A stretch of DNA of 46,045 nucleotides, taken from contig NZ_BMQQ01000041.1 in assembly GCF_014648195.1 (NCBI RefSeq), forward strand, positions 1-46,045, given 5' to 3'. Below, in pieces: positions 34,627 to 42,761 of this stretch. Position numbers and translations under genes: made by a program. Under the pieces are notes generated by a model. That model made no database searches, was not told where the DNA came from, and was given only the letters and a program-made list of their open reading frames with translations. The stretch's first letter is position 1, and the number at the start of each line of letters is the position of its first letter. The stretch is from Streptomyces purpureus (GTDB taxonomy: Bacteria > Actinomycetota > Actinomycetes > Streptomycetales > Streptomycetaceae).

Positions 34627-35226
34627 TCAGCCATGCCGCATGTCATCGGGGTCGGGGGGCAGGGTCCTGCCGGTGGATCCCCTCATTCCGGGGCCGGGCG
34701 TCTCCCGGATGGGCGCGTCGGTGGGGGTCATCCCGGCCTGGCCGCCGGACGGCATGCCGCCGCCCTGCGCGTCCGTCGGGCTGATCCGGCCACGCCAGCC
34801 GCGGCTTTCGCCGCTCTCCTCGATGAAGCCCTTGAAGCGCTTCAGGTCTCCCTTGACGCGCCGGTCGACGACGCCGAGGGCGTCACCCATCTTCTCGGGC
34901 ATCCCCTCGGGCTCGAAGTCCATGGCGAGGCTCACGCGTGTGTGGGCCTCGTCGAGGGGCTGGAACGTGACGACGCCCTTCTGCTTGACGTCGCCGCCCA
35001 CGGTGCGCCAGGAGATGCGCTCGTCGGGCAGCTGGTCGACGATCTCGGTGTCGAATTCCCGCTCGACCCCGGCGACCTTGGTCCGCCAGTGGCAGTGCTG
35101 GTCGTCGAGTTGCCTGACGTCCTCCACTCCCTCCATGAACCTTGGGAACTCCTCGAACTGAGTCCACTGGTTGTAGGCCATGCGCAGCGGAACATCCACG
35201 TCGATGGACTGCTTCACCATGCTCAC
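34627..35226 (-). CDS. SRPBCC family protein (polyketide-cyclase-like), with a Gly/Pro-rich tail
   Basis: This 199-residue protein starts at GTG 35226, after GGAGGG. Residues 1-145 are a START-like fold: KQSIDVDVPLRMAYNQWTQF, EEFPRFMEGVEDVRQLDD, WRTKVAGVEREFDTEIVDQL, and RRVKGDLKRFKGFIEE at the C-terminal helix. This is the coenzyme-Q-binding-protein-like SRPBCC group common in Streptomyces, associated with membranes or stress, ligand unknown. The last 55 residues are low-complexity (SPTDA, TPTDA, GGGMPSGGQ). It is monocistronic, with a gap of about 200 bases upstream. Confidence 0.87.
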   Translation of the reverse strand: MSMVKQSIDVDVPLRMAYNQWTQFEEFPRFMEGVEDVRQLDDQHCHWRTKVAGVEREFDTEIVDQLPDERISWRTVGGDVKQKGVVTFQPLDEAHTRVSLAMDFEPEGMPEKMGDALGVVDRRVKGDLKRFKGFIEESGESRGWRGRISPTDAQGGGMPSGGQAGMTPTDAPIRETPGPGMRGSTGRTLPPDPDDMRHG

Positions 35227-35426
35227 GGTTTTTCCCTCCGTCCATCAGGACAATTGGGTTCATTTCACCGCGTACCCCGACCTGACCAACTCATTCCCTC
35301 GACCTGTATGCCACCGGGCCTCCTCCCGCGCCTGCCCAGACTCGGCGGAATATTGCCTTCCGATCGGCAGCTGGGCCGCACGCCAGGCGTAGCGGCCGGT
35401 AGCGGTGCGTACCGGTGGAGCGGAGC

Positions 35427-35999
35427 TCAGCAGAGCTCGTAGATGCAGTAATGCTCACTGCTCTCCACGAAGCAGTAGGTCGTGCCGTCCTCCTCGACTT
35501 CGACGTCGTTGCATCCGGGATCCGCGCGAAACTGCGGCGATGCGTGGCCGCCGCAGGGACCGCACGGCCCACCCCCGCGCCGGGCGCCGGAAGAGACGCG
35601 CTGGGGACCGCCCTCCCGGCGTCGGATGATGAAGGGCGGGGCTCCGGTGCCGCGGGCATGCGTCGACTTCCTGGCTCCCGAGAGTTCGGATGCTTTGACG
35701 CTACGGAAGGACTCGATGACCACCTGCGCGTCGGCGTCGATGGCGAACTCGCGGATCTCGTCGCCCGCAGTGGTCCGCCGGCCTGTGCCGGTGCTGTCGC
35801 GCAGAGCCTCTTCGCCCACCCAGACGATCGGGCCGTCGGCGCACGGGCACGGGTCGGTCACGCACACGCACAGCTGGAATGGCTGATTGCCGGCCCGCCG
35901 GAGCGGATGGTCCCCGGAAACGTCCAGCGGCACGCCGGTGACTGTCGTTGTCGTGGCTCTGGCGAATTTGTTCGCCCTCGCCTCTTCATAAGTGGCCAT
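35427..35999 (-). CDS. Uncharacterised cysteine-rich protein
   Basis: This 190-residue protein begins MATYEEARANKFARATTTTV and I do not recognise its family. It has ten cysteines, in groups: C44-V-C46, C51-P-C53, C146-G-P-C149, then C163, C176, C185 and the final residue C190. The C-terminal segment (from about 160) is acidic and ends in CFVESSEHYCIYELC. Middle residues 55-100 look like a small beta-rich domain (PIVWVGEEAL, DADAQVVIESFRS). No signal peptide or membrane segment is seen. The clustered cysteines suggest metal or disulfide binding, or a substrate for cysteine modification. GGAG lies upstream of ATG 35999. No modifying enzyme or regulator is near it. Confidence 0.7.
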   Translation of the reverse strand: MATYEEARANKFARATTTTVTGVPLDVSGDHPLRRAGNQPFQLCVCVTDPCPCADGPIVWVGEEALRDSTGTGRRTTAGDEIREFAIDADAQVVIESFRSVKASELSGARKSTHARGTGAPPFIIRRREGGPQRVSSGARRGGGPCGPCGGHASPQFRADPGCNDVEVEEDGTTYCFVESSEHYCIYELC

Positions 36000-36336
36000 A
36001 GCAACTCCGTACCTGGATCCGGAAGACCGCCTCAGTATTGATCCGGCCCGGTCAAGCCATGCCTCGACACGCTGCCGATACGCCTGATACGACGCCGTCG
36101 TCTCAGGAGAGGCTCCGGTACGGAGAAGTGACGGCCCACGGCAGTTGCCCGCGCCCGCCGCGCTCTGCGGGACGCGCTGCTCCCCTGCGAGACGGACGGA
36201 CGGTCAGGCTCGCAGCGACGCCTGGCTGGTGGCGGCGACCTTCTGACCGGCCGGTCCTCCGCGTCGGCGGGGGCGGCGAAGGTGATCTGCGAAAAACCGG
36301 TGGCGGAATCCGGCCGTCGCACACGACCATGCGCGC
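36000..36336. other. Divergent intergenic region, no gene found
   Basis: This 337-base space separates the cysteine-rich protein (minus) from the DinB protein (plus). Open frames here lack ribosome sites and show no coding bias. No repeats or hairpins stand out. Both divergent promoters should be inside it. Confidence 0.5.
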
Positions 36337-36897
36337 ATGAGTAGTCAACCCGCGCGATGGACCCAGGCGACCGTCTACCCCGACATGTGGGCCGACCCGG
36401 ACGACGACCCTCGAGAGAAGGACGGTGCCAGTCCGGAGGGCGAGCTTGCCACGCTGCAGGACTTCCTGGAGGGCTACCGCTTGACCCTGCGGATGAAGTG
36501 CGACGGTCTGAACGCGGAGCAGCTGGCCCGTCGGTCGGTTCCGCCGTCGACGATGTCGCTGCTCGGCCTGGTTCGGCACCTCGCCGAGGTGGAACGGGAC
36601 TGGCACAACTGGATCCGTGACGGCGACCCGCTGCCGAAGCTGTACGGGAAGCGTGACGCGGACTTCGAGGGAGCTGTCGCCGACCAGACCGTGGTCGACG
36701 CCGCGTACGCCGATCTGGAGCGCGAGCAGGCCGCGACCGACGCCGCGCTGGCCGCGACCGAGGACCTGGGCGCGCGCGTGGGCAAGGAGGGGATCGCGGT
36801 TCGAGAGCTGATGGTGCACCGGATCGAGGAGTACGCCCGTCACTGCGGGCATGCCGACCTGCTGCGCGAGTGCGTCGACGGCCGGGTGGGCCAGTAA
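36337..36897 (+). CDS. DinB family protein (DUF664)
   Basis: This 186-residue protein forms the four-helix DinB bundle. The helices carry the metal ligands: His in LLGLVRHLAEVERDWH and the late VRELMVHRIEEYARHCGHADLLRE motif, with the final H-x-x-x-H. Family members bind zinc or nickel and often act as mycothiol- or bacillithiol-dependent transferases; DUF664 proteins are close to these, which fits a mycothiol-making actinomycete. No ribosome site is apparent before ATG 36337, so the mRNA may be leaderless. Its partner or substrate is not evident. Confidence 0.88.
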   Translation: MSSQPARWTQATVYPDMWADPDDDPREKDGASPEGELATLQDFLEGYRLTLRMKCDGLNAEQLARRSVPPSTMSLLGLVRHLAEVERDWHNWIRDGDPLPKLYGKRDADFEGAVADQTVVDAAYADLEREQAATDAALAATEDLGARVGKEGIAVRELMVHRIEEYARHCGHADLLRECVDGRVGQ

Positions 36898-36980
36898 CGC
36901 GGGCGGCCCCGCCCTGGGTCCGCGTCCCGGACGCGGACCCGGCAGGCCGAGTTCATCCCGGGCTGACAGGGCACGACCCC

Positions 36981-37011
36981 TTGACCTCAAGTGAACTTGA
37001 GATTTTACGGT
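36981..37011 (+). promoter_or_regulatory. MerR/SoxR-type promoter with 19-bp spacer and palindromic operator
   Basis: TTGACC (36981-36986) and TACGGT (37006-37011) are separated by 19 bases, the over-long spacing found in MerR-activated promoters. The spacer holds CTCAAG-TGAA-CTTGAG (36986-37001), the same CTCAAG...CTTGAG dyad bound by SoxR-like MerR proteins. It lies 39 bases upstream of the MarR-like gene. No MerR gene is in the window. Confidence 0.75.
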
Positions 37012-37049
37012 GACCTTGTTCAGCCGATCACCAGCTCAGGGGGCACACC

Positions 37050-37511
37050 ATGGAGACCGCGACGTACTCGGACCAGGAGCTCGCCGCTCAGCCGGTCGCC
37101 TACTGGACCGGGATGGCCTATGAGGAGATCATCGGGTTCATTCGTGGCCGACAGGCCGAACTCGGCTTCACCCAGCCGCAGTACTGGATCCTCAGGCACC
37201 TGTCGAAGAACGACATCTCGGTCGACGGTCACGGCATGACCGTCGCCGAACTCGTCGAAACCATGAGAACGTACCTGCGGTCCGAGGACGATCTCGCCGC
37301 GGAAGCCCTGACCATGCTGGACCGCGGATGGGTGACGCGGGACAGTGAGGGGCGGCTGTGGATCACCGACGCCGGGGACGCCGCGCGGGCGGACCTCAAG
37401 GCCCACGCACCCGCCTGGCGTGAGCAGATGCACGCGGGCATCGACGACGCCGATTACGTGACGACGCTGAGGGTGCTCCAGCGCATGATGCGCAACGTGG
37501 CGGCGAGTTGA
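37050..37511 (+). CDS. MarR-like winged-helix transcriptional regulator
   Basis: This 153-residue protein has a helical N-terminus (YSDQELAAQPVAYWTGMAYEEI), a winged helix (QPQYWILRHLSKND, VAELVETMRTYLRSEDDLAAEALTMLDRGWVTRDSEGRLWITDAGDA across the wing) and a C-terminal dimer helix. It resembles MarR-type proteins, but the recognition-helix region is somewhat atypical. GGGGG lies 8-12 bases upstream of ATG 37050. Directly upstream sits the MerR/SoxR-like promoter, so its level may answer to a redox or drug signal. Its own targets are not apparent. Confidence 0.8.
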   Translation: METATYSDQELAAQPVAYWTGMAYEEIIGFIRGRQAELGFTQPQYWILRHLSKNDISVDGHGMTVAELVETMRTYLRSEDDLAAEALTMLDRGWVTRDSEGRLWITDAGDAARADLKAHAPAWREQMHAGIDDADYVTTLRVLQRMMRNVAAS

Positions 37512-37668
37512 GCCGTGGGGGAGCGGCGCGGCGGCGCAGACTTGGTGCGGTTCGAGCTGAAGGGGCCGCCGACGGTCGCGGCACCGCTCCCGCTCCCCTC
37601 ACCCTCACCCTCAAGTTGCCTCGCATCGGCGGCCGATCGCCCCTGCCACCTGTCATAAGGTCATGCGC

Positions 37669-38370
37669 ATGATCACGACCTTCAGCGACCCGTTCCTCCG
37701 CCTCACCGAGCGGCACTCCGCCTGGGGTGCCGAACAGCTCGAGACCTTCAACGAGTTCATACCCATGGGCGAGTGGAGCGCCGACCTCGGGCAGTGCCTG
37801 TACCGCCAGTCCGGGCGCGAGCTGCGCATCTCCCTGCTCGGTACGTTCGACACCGACGATCAGTCGTGGCTGTGGGCCTGGGCCAACCCCGGCTTCGAGG
37901 GGTCGCCGGTGGTCGAGGCCGCGGGGAAGGCACGGCGGTACGGGCAGGAGCACGGTCTGCCGGAGTTCACGAACGAGCTGATCCACCTCGCCGGCCACGA
38001 GGACCCCCGGCGGGCCGCCGAGACCCTGGCCTTCACGGCGATGGGGGTTCTCGGCGCCGCGGGGTACATCGGCGTCCAGGCCAACCCGAGCGCCCGTGCG
38101 TACATGGTGCCCGACGACCCGCAGGTGCCCCGCGCCGAGCCGAACGCGATCACTCTCCCTCGCGTGCTGATGTCCGGCGCCGCCCTGCTCGGCGGCTCCG
38201 CCCGGGAGGTCGTGGACGGCTACTTCGCCCACCATGAACTCCCCCGCCGCGCCGGGGCCGACCGCATCAGCGCCGGCCTCCCCGACGGCGGCACGGTGGA
38301 CGTGCTCTTCGACGACCTGGACCGCATCGCGTCGGTGCACGTCAACACCGGCTCCCCGTCGGCCGTCTGA
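37669..38370 (+). CDS. DUF6882 family protein
   Basis: The second ATG at 37669 lies eight bases after AAGG and gives 233 residues; ATG 37663 would be too close to the ribosome site. The N-terminus ITTFSDPFLRLTERHSAWGAEQLE and the WLWAWANPGFEG segment are characteristic of this family. A long Ala-rich central part and a C-terminal ISAGLPDGGTVDVLFDDLD follow. The function of the family is unknown and no membrane segment is visible. It is upstream of the AlkZ-like gene on the same strand with a 42-base gap, so both may form one transcript. Confidence 0.8.
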   Translation: MITTFSDPFLRLTERHSAWGAEQLETFNEFIPMGEWSADLGQCLYRQSGRELRISLLGTFDTDDQSWLWAWANPGFEGSPVVEAAGKARRYGQEHGLPEFTNELIHLAGHEDPRRAAETLAFTAMGVLGAAGYIGVQANPSARAYMVPDDPQVPRAEPNAITLPRVLMSGAALLGGSAREVVDGYFAHHELPRRAGADRISAGLPDGGTVDVLFDDLDRIASVHVNTGSPSAV

Positions 38371-38412
38371 CCAATGGCCGGCTCAGGGCGGTACACGGCA
38401 CAATCCTCGGCC

Positions 38413-39546
38413 GTGGAGATCACCTCGCGCGCACTCAACAGGGCGACTCTCAGCCGCCAGCTGCTGCTACGGCGGGAGTCGCTCGACGTCGTCGACGCGG
38501 TCCGTCGCCTGGTGGCGCTGCAGGCGCAGCACGCGGCTTCGCCGTATCTCGCGCTGTGGAACCGGCTCGAAGGCTTCGCACCGGCCGATCTGGACGCCGC
38601 CTTCACGGACCGTACGGTCGTCAAGGCGACCTTGATGCGGATCACGCTGCACGCGGTTCTCGCCGATGACTACGAGGTCTTCCGTGCGGCGATGAGGCCG
38701 ACGCTGTACGCCTCCCGCCTCGGTCACCGTTTCGCCGCCGCGGGACTCACGCCCGCGGACGCGGAGGAGTTGGTGCCGGGGCTGCTGGCGTTCGCCGACC
38801 GGCCGCGAACCATCGCCGAGATGGAGGCGTGGCTGGAGGAACGGCTCGGTACGGAGAAGAAGGCCGGGGCGTGGTGGGGTCTACGGGCGTACGCACCGCT
38901 GCTGCACGTCCCCACGGGCGGACCATGGTCCTTCGGTTACCGTCCGTCGTACGTGGGTCTTGAGCCCGCGCAGGGGGCCGAGGTGGATGCCTCGGAGGCG
39001 CTGCGGACCCTCGTCCTGCGCTACCTGGAAGGGTTCGGTCCCGCGTCGGTGGCGGACGTGGCGCAGTTCGCGATGGTGCAGCGCAGCCGCGTCCGCCAGG
39101 CGTTGCGGGCGCTCGACGGTGCCGTGGAGCAGATCGACGGACCTGACGGCGCTGTCCTGTTCGACCTTCCCGGTGCCGCGCGCCCGTCGGCCGGCACACC
39201 GGCACCGCCCCGGCTGATGGGGATGTGGGACAACGTCCTGCTGGCTTACGCCGACCGCAGCCGCCTGATCCCGCCGGCCTACCGCCCGCTGGTGATCCGT
39301 ATCAACGGGGACGTACTGCCCACGCTGCTGGTCGACGGCTACGTCGCCGGTGTCTGGCGACCGGTCGAAGGGGGGATCGAGGCGACGGCGTTCCACGATC
39401 TCCCCCGCGGCGTGTGGGACGGGCTCGCCGAGGAGGCCGCGTCCCTGACGGCGTTGCTGGCCGACCGCGATCCCCGGGTCTACAGCCGCCACCACCACTG
39501 GTGGGCCAAGCTCCCCGATGCGCGGGTGCGAACGCTGCCGGGCTAG
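38413..39546 (+). CDS. AlkZ-like DNA glycosylase (HTH_42 winged-helix family)
   Basis: GTG 38413 gives 377 residues and fits the family N-terminus (VEITSRALNRATLSRQLLLR); ATG 38374 is a longer alternative. Family features are ALQAQHAASPYLALWNRL, ALRTLVLRYLEGFGPASVADVAQF, PRLMGMWDNVLLAYADRSRL and the late VDGYVAGVWR. With this start the catalytic Q-x-Q motif is Q37-A-Q39, which matches the position I recall for AlkZ, the enzyme that removes azinomycin adducts from DNA. The E. coli relative YcaQ has Q-x-D instead. It would excise bulky alkylated bases in the cytosol. No genotoxin cluster is in the window, so the lesion and source are unknown. Confidence 0.85.
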   Translation: MEITSRALNRATLSRQLLLRRESLDVVDAVRRLVALQAQHAASPYLALWNRLEGFAPADLDAAFTDRTVVKATLMRITLHAVLADDYEVFRAAMRPTLYASRLGHRFAAAGLTPADAEELVPGLLAFADRPRTIAEMEAWLEERLGTEKKAGAWWGLRAYAPLLHVPTGGPWSFGYRPSYVGLEPAQGAEVDASEALRTLVLRYLEGFGPASVADVAQFAMVQRSRVRQALRALDGAVEQIDGPDGAVLFDLPGAARPSAGTPAPPRLMGMWDNVLLAYADRSRLIPPAYRPLVIRINGDVLPTLLVDGYVAGVWRPVEGGIEATAFHDLPRGVWDGLAEEAASLTALLADRDPRVYSRHHHWWAKLPDARVRTLPG

Positions 39547-39561
39547 GGCGAACAGGCAGGC

Positions 39562-40479
39562 TCACCGGGGGGCCGCGGCGATGAGGCGTCGTAGGGCGGC
39601 CTGGGCGGGTGGGCCCCAGGTGGGTTTGCCGCCGGGGCGGCCGTGAACTCCGGCCTCTCCGACGAAGATGCCGCCGAGGGCACGCCACACCGCCCAGCCG
39701 CGGGCCCGGCGCAGGGTCGCGGCGTCCGGGGCCGGCTGGTAGGCGCGGTAGAAGCGGTCGGCGGCGCCGTCCGGCAGCAGCGCCCACGCGGCGGCGAGGT
39801 CACAGGCCGGATCGCCCGCGCAGAGGTCGCCGAAGTCGATCACGCCGCAGAAGGTGCCGTCCGCGGTGAGGACGTTGGCCGGATGCAGGTCGGCGTGGAG
39901 CCAGAGTGCGGGACCTGTCCATTCGGGTGCGGCAAGGGCGTCTTCCCATACCGCGCGGACGCCGTCCGGATCGGGGAGCAGTCCCCGCTCGGTGGCGGAG
40001 GCGAGCCCTTCGGCCACCTGCTCGGCGTGGTCGGCCAGCGGGCCTCCGCGGCCACGGCCGACCGGCGCCCCGTCGGGAGCGGGCCGGTGAAGAGCCGTCA
40101 GGAAGGCGGCCAAGCTGTCGGCCGCGTCCGCGGCGCGCGTGGCGGGGGCACGGTCGGCAGGCGAGCCCGGCACCCAGGTGGTGACGATCCAGGGCCGCGG
40201 GAACCGCTCGGAAGGCTGCCCAAGGCGCTGTGGGACGGGGACCCGCAGAGGGAGGCGCGGGGCGAGTTCAGGCAGCCAGGCGTGCTCCTTGAGCAGCAGT
40301 TCGTCGGCGGAGAGCGTTGCCCAGGGCAGCCGGACAGCAAGGTCGTCGCCAAGCCGCCACAGTTGGTTGTCCCAGCCACGCGCACCGAGCCGTAAAGGGC
40401 GATCGGCCAGGTCGGGATGCTGGTCGCGCAGCAGATCCCGGACCAACTTCGGGGTGATCTCGATCTCGGCGTACGTCAT
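39562..40479 (-). CDS. Aminoglycoside phosphotransferase family protein (kinase fold)
   Basis: ATG 40479 gives 305 residues; the longer frame upstream lacks conservation. The kinase-like fold is clear: N-lobe GARGWDNQLWRLGDDLAVRLP, hinge WIVTTWVPGSPAD, catalytic loop LWLHADLHPANVL (H-x-D-x-x-x-x-N) and metal-binding IDFGDLCAGDPACDLA. The family includes aminoglycoside kinases but also enzymes that act on other hydroxyl compounds (for example choline or macrolides); no 2-deoxystreptamine-specific features can be assigned. It is convergent to the AlkZ-like gene, with 15 bases between the stops. Confidence 0.88.
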   Translation of the reverse strand: MTYAEIEITPKLVRDLLRDQHPDLADRPLRLGARGWDNQLWRLGDDLAVRLPWATLSADELLLKEHAWLPELAPRLPLRVPVPQRLGQPSERFPRPWIVTTWVPGSPADRAPATRAADAADSLAAFLTALHRPAPDGAPVGRGRGGPLADHAEQVAEGLASATERGLLPDPDGVRAVWEDALAAPEWTGPALWLHADLHPANVLTADGTFCGVIDFGDLCAGDPACDLAAAWALLPDGAADRFYRAYQPAPDAATLRRARGWAVWRALGGIFVGEAGVHGRPGGKPTWGPPAQAALRRLIAAAPR

Positions 40480-40685
40480 ACGGAGCAACCGTAGTCGCCC
40501 CGCCGGCCCGCCTGTCCCCCTTTCCGGCACGGGGCCTTCGGGGGGCGCCGTGTCCGACCGGCAGACCATGACTTCACGCATGCGATGAACAGAACCCCTC
40601 CCGTCGTACGTATGAGAGGCCGGACGCGTCCCCCCAGGTCGCCCTCTCGGCGACCGCAGTCCGTACCCTCGCAGGAGGCGAAGAG

Positions 40686-41975
40686 TTGAGTCACAGGCGA
40701 ATACCCAAGCGGAAGGCGATTTTCGCGGGGGCCGGGGCGGTGGGTGTCGCCGCGGCGGCGATCCTGCTGCCGCAGGCGAATGCCTCGCAGGACGGCGCCG
40801 GGGAGCAGGCGGGCTCGCCGAGAAAGCTGAGTGCCGCCGCGGCCGCGGAGGTCCTTCAGCAGCTGGGCAAGCAGCTCGGCGACTCCTACGGCGGCGCGTA
40901 CTACGAGGCGGACAAGCAGCAGCTCGTCGTCAACGTCGCGGGAGGCGGCGACCGGGCCCAGGCCGAGGTGGAGAAGGCCGGTGCCGTTGCGCGCGGGGTG
41001 CGCAACAGCGTGCCGACGCTCACCTCCGCCATGGGCTCGCTGAGCGACAAGGCGTCGGTCCCCGGCACCGCGTGGGCCGTCGACCCACGGACGAACCAGA
41101 TCCTGGTCACCGCCGACCGTACGGTCACCGGCGAGCGTTGGGACAAGGTTGAGCGCGCGGTCCGTTCGCTGGGCGACGGTGTCGCCCGCATCCAGAAGTC
41201 CAAAGGCGAGTTCAAGCCGTTCATCGAGGGCGGCGACGCCATCTTCGGCGGCGGCGCGCGCTGTTCGCTCGGCTTCAACGTCACCACCCAGGACGGCCAG
41301 TCCGGCTTCCTCACGGCGGGGCACTGCGGTGTCGCCACCGAGCGGTGGTCGGAGCAGCAGAACGGCCAACCCATTGGAACCGTACAGGAAGCCGTCTTCC
41401 CCGGGGCGGGCGACTTCGCACTCGTGACGTACGACGACCCCAACATTGAGGCTCCGAGCGCCGTCGACACCGGCGACGGCCGGACCGTGGAGATCAAGCA
41501 GGCGGCCGACGCGGCGGTCGGTCAGCAGGTGTTCCGGATGGGCAGCACGACCGGCCTGCGGGACGGCCAGGTGACCGGACTGGACGCCACCGTGAACTAC
41601 CCCGAGGGCACGGTCTCGGGACTCATCCAGACCAACGTCTGCGCGGAGCCCGGCGACAGTGGCGGCGCCCTGTTCACCCGGGACGGAGACGCCGTCGGCC
41701 TCACCTCGGGCGGCAGCGGCGACTGCACCTCGGGCGGCGAGACGTTCTTCCAGCCGGTGACCACAGCCCTGGACGCCGTCGGCGCCCAGATCGGCGCGGG
41801 TGGTGCCGGTGATGGCGCCGGTAACGACAACGGCAACGGCAACGGAGGTGGCGCCGGTAACGGAGACAGCAATGACGACGGTGGCGCGGGTGACGGAGAG
41901 GGAGGTGACGGGGGCAACGGCGGTGCCCACAGCGGGGGCATCGAGGACGGCGGCCGAGGGAACGGCATCGGCTGA
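40686..41975 (+). CDS. Secreted S1 family serine protease (alpha-lytic protease/streptogrisin-like), Gly/Asn-rich tail
   Basis: TTG 40686 follows AGGAGG and gives 429 residues. A twin-basic signal (RRIPKRK, then AGAGAVGVAAAAILLP) is followed by the alpha-lytic-type propeptide (about 40-175) and the mature protease. The triad is H213 in TAGHCG, D243 in GDFALV and S325 in EPGDSGGAL; disulfide pairs C193-C214 and C319-C347 are expected. Members fold with the help of the propeptide and digest proteins outside the cell. Residues 370-429 are a Gly/Asn/Asp-rich low-complexity tail (GNDNGNGNGGGAGNGDSN) in the place where streptogrisin C has a chitin-binding domain. The DNA of the tail is a run of related 6- to 9-base units. 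Confidence 0.92.
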   Translation: MSHRRIPKRKAIFAGAGAVGVAAAAILLPQANASQDGAGEQAGSPRKLSAAAAAEVLQQLGKQLGDSYGGAYYEADKQQLVVNVAGGGDRAQAEVEKAGAVARGVRNSVPTLTSAMGSLSDKASVPGTAWAVDPRTNQILVTADRTVTGERWDKVERAVRSLGDGVARIQKSKGEFKPFIEGGDAIFGGGARCSLGFNVTTQDGQSGFLTAGHCGVATERWSEQQNGQPIGTVQEAVFPGAGDFALVTYDDPNIEAPSAVDTGDGRTVEIKQAADAAVGQQVFRMGSTTGLRDGQVTGLDATVNYPEGTVSGLIQTNVCAEPGDSGGALFTRDGDAVGLTSGGSGDCTSGGETFFQPVTTALDAVGAQIGAGGAGDGAGNDNGNGNGGGAGNGDSNDDGGAGDGEGGDGGNGGAHSGGIEDGGRGNGIG

Positions 41976-41990
41976 CGCCTAGGCACGACA

Positions 41991-42023
41991 GCGGCCCTGG
42001 ACATCGACCATGTCCAGGGCCGC
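41991..42023. terminator. Bidirectional hairpin between the protease and TetR genes
   Basis: GCGGCCCTGGACAT (41991-42004) and its exact complement (42010-42023) form a 14-bp stem with a five-base loop, between two convergent genes. Confidence 0.88.
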
Positions 42024-42065
42024 AGCCGTGTCGACGGCTCTGGTCGTGATGCTCGCCGTCGGCCG

Positions 42066-42659
42066 TCAGTCCGTGCGCAACGCCTCGAGCAATTGCCTCA
42101 ACGCCTCCCGCGTGTGTTCCAGGTCCCCGGGGTCGCGGGAGGCCGCCAGCCAGAGTGCGGCCTCGTTCATCGCCCCCGACAGCAGGTGGACCAGAGGCGC
42201 GACCGGCCGGGGCGCGATGATGCCCGCGTCGACGAGGGAGGTCAGCGCGTCGGCGAGGTGTCGGCCTGACGCGGCTTCGTCCATCGCGCGCCACTCGGCC
42301 CACCCCAGCACAGCGGGCCCGTCGATCAGCATGATCCGCTGGATGTCCGGATCGGTGGCTGCGGTCAGGAACTCCTGGCAGCCCGCGGCGAATTGGCCCC
42401 AGGGATCGTCCTGGCCGTCGGCGACCGCGGCCACGCGCCGTCCCACCTCCTGCTGCACCTCCTCCAAGACGGCATGGAAAAGCTCCGGTTTGCCGGCGAA
42501 ATGGTGGTAGAGCGCCCCCTTGGTCACCCCGGCGGCGAGGACGATCTCCGCCAGGCTGACCGCGGCGTAGCCACGGTCGGAGAACAGACGCCTGCCCTCC
42601 CGCAGCAGCGCCTGCCTGGTCTGTTCCCGCTGCTGCACCCGGACGCCACGCTCTGACAT
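42066..42659 (-). CDS. TetR family transcriptional regulator
   Basis: ATG 42659 follows AAGGAGAG and gives 197 residues. The N-terminal DNA-binding domain is typical: TRQALLREGRRLFSDRGYAA, then VSLAEIVLAAGVTKGALYHHFAGKPELFHAV spans the helix-turn-helix. The C-terminal ligand domain is helical (QRIMLIDGPAVLGWAEWRAM). It is divergent from the VOC gene, and a duplicated 20-base sequence lies between them, the probable operators. It likely represses both genes until an unknown ligand binds. Confidence 0.94.
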   Translation of the reverse strand: MSERGVRVQQREQTRQALLREGRRLFSDRGYAAVSLAEIVLAAGVTKGALYHHFAGKPELFHAVLEEVQQEVGRRVAAVADGQDDPWGQFAAGCQEFLTAATDPDIQRIMLIDGPAVLGWAEWRAMDEAASGRHLADALTSLVDAGIIAPRPVAPLVHLLSGAMNEAALWLAASRDPGDLEHTREALRQLLEALRTD

Positions 42660-42697
42660 CGCTCTCCTTCTCTCCGAACTTCTCTCCGAGACACCCT

Positions 42698-42748
42698 TTG
42701 ACATACCAACGGTACGCGAATACTTTTCACATACCAACGGTACGCGAA
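42698..42748 (+). promoter_or_regulatory. VOC-gene promoter with two identical TetR-type operators
   Basis: TTGACA (42698-42703), a 17-base spacer and TACTTT (42721-42726) make a strong promoter toward the VOC gene. The 20-base sequence ACATACCAACGGTACGCGAA occurs twice, at 42701-42720 (in the spacer) and 42729-42748 (over the start site). Each copy holds the dyad TACC-AAC-GGTA. Binding of the TetR protein at both would block transcription. Confidence 0.85.
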
Positions 42749-42761
42749 AGAGGTTTCCGGT

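Noticed and set aside
41815..41975. CRISPR-like array in the repetitive 3' end of the protease gene
   Set aside because: The repeats are short, degenerate, in frame and code a Gly/Asn-rich tail; there are no regular spacers.
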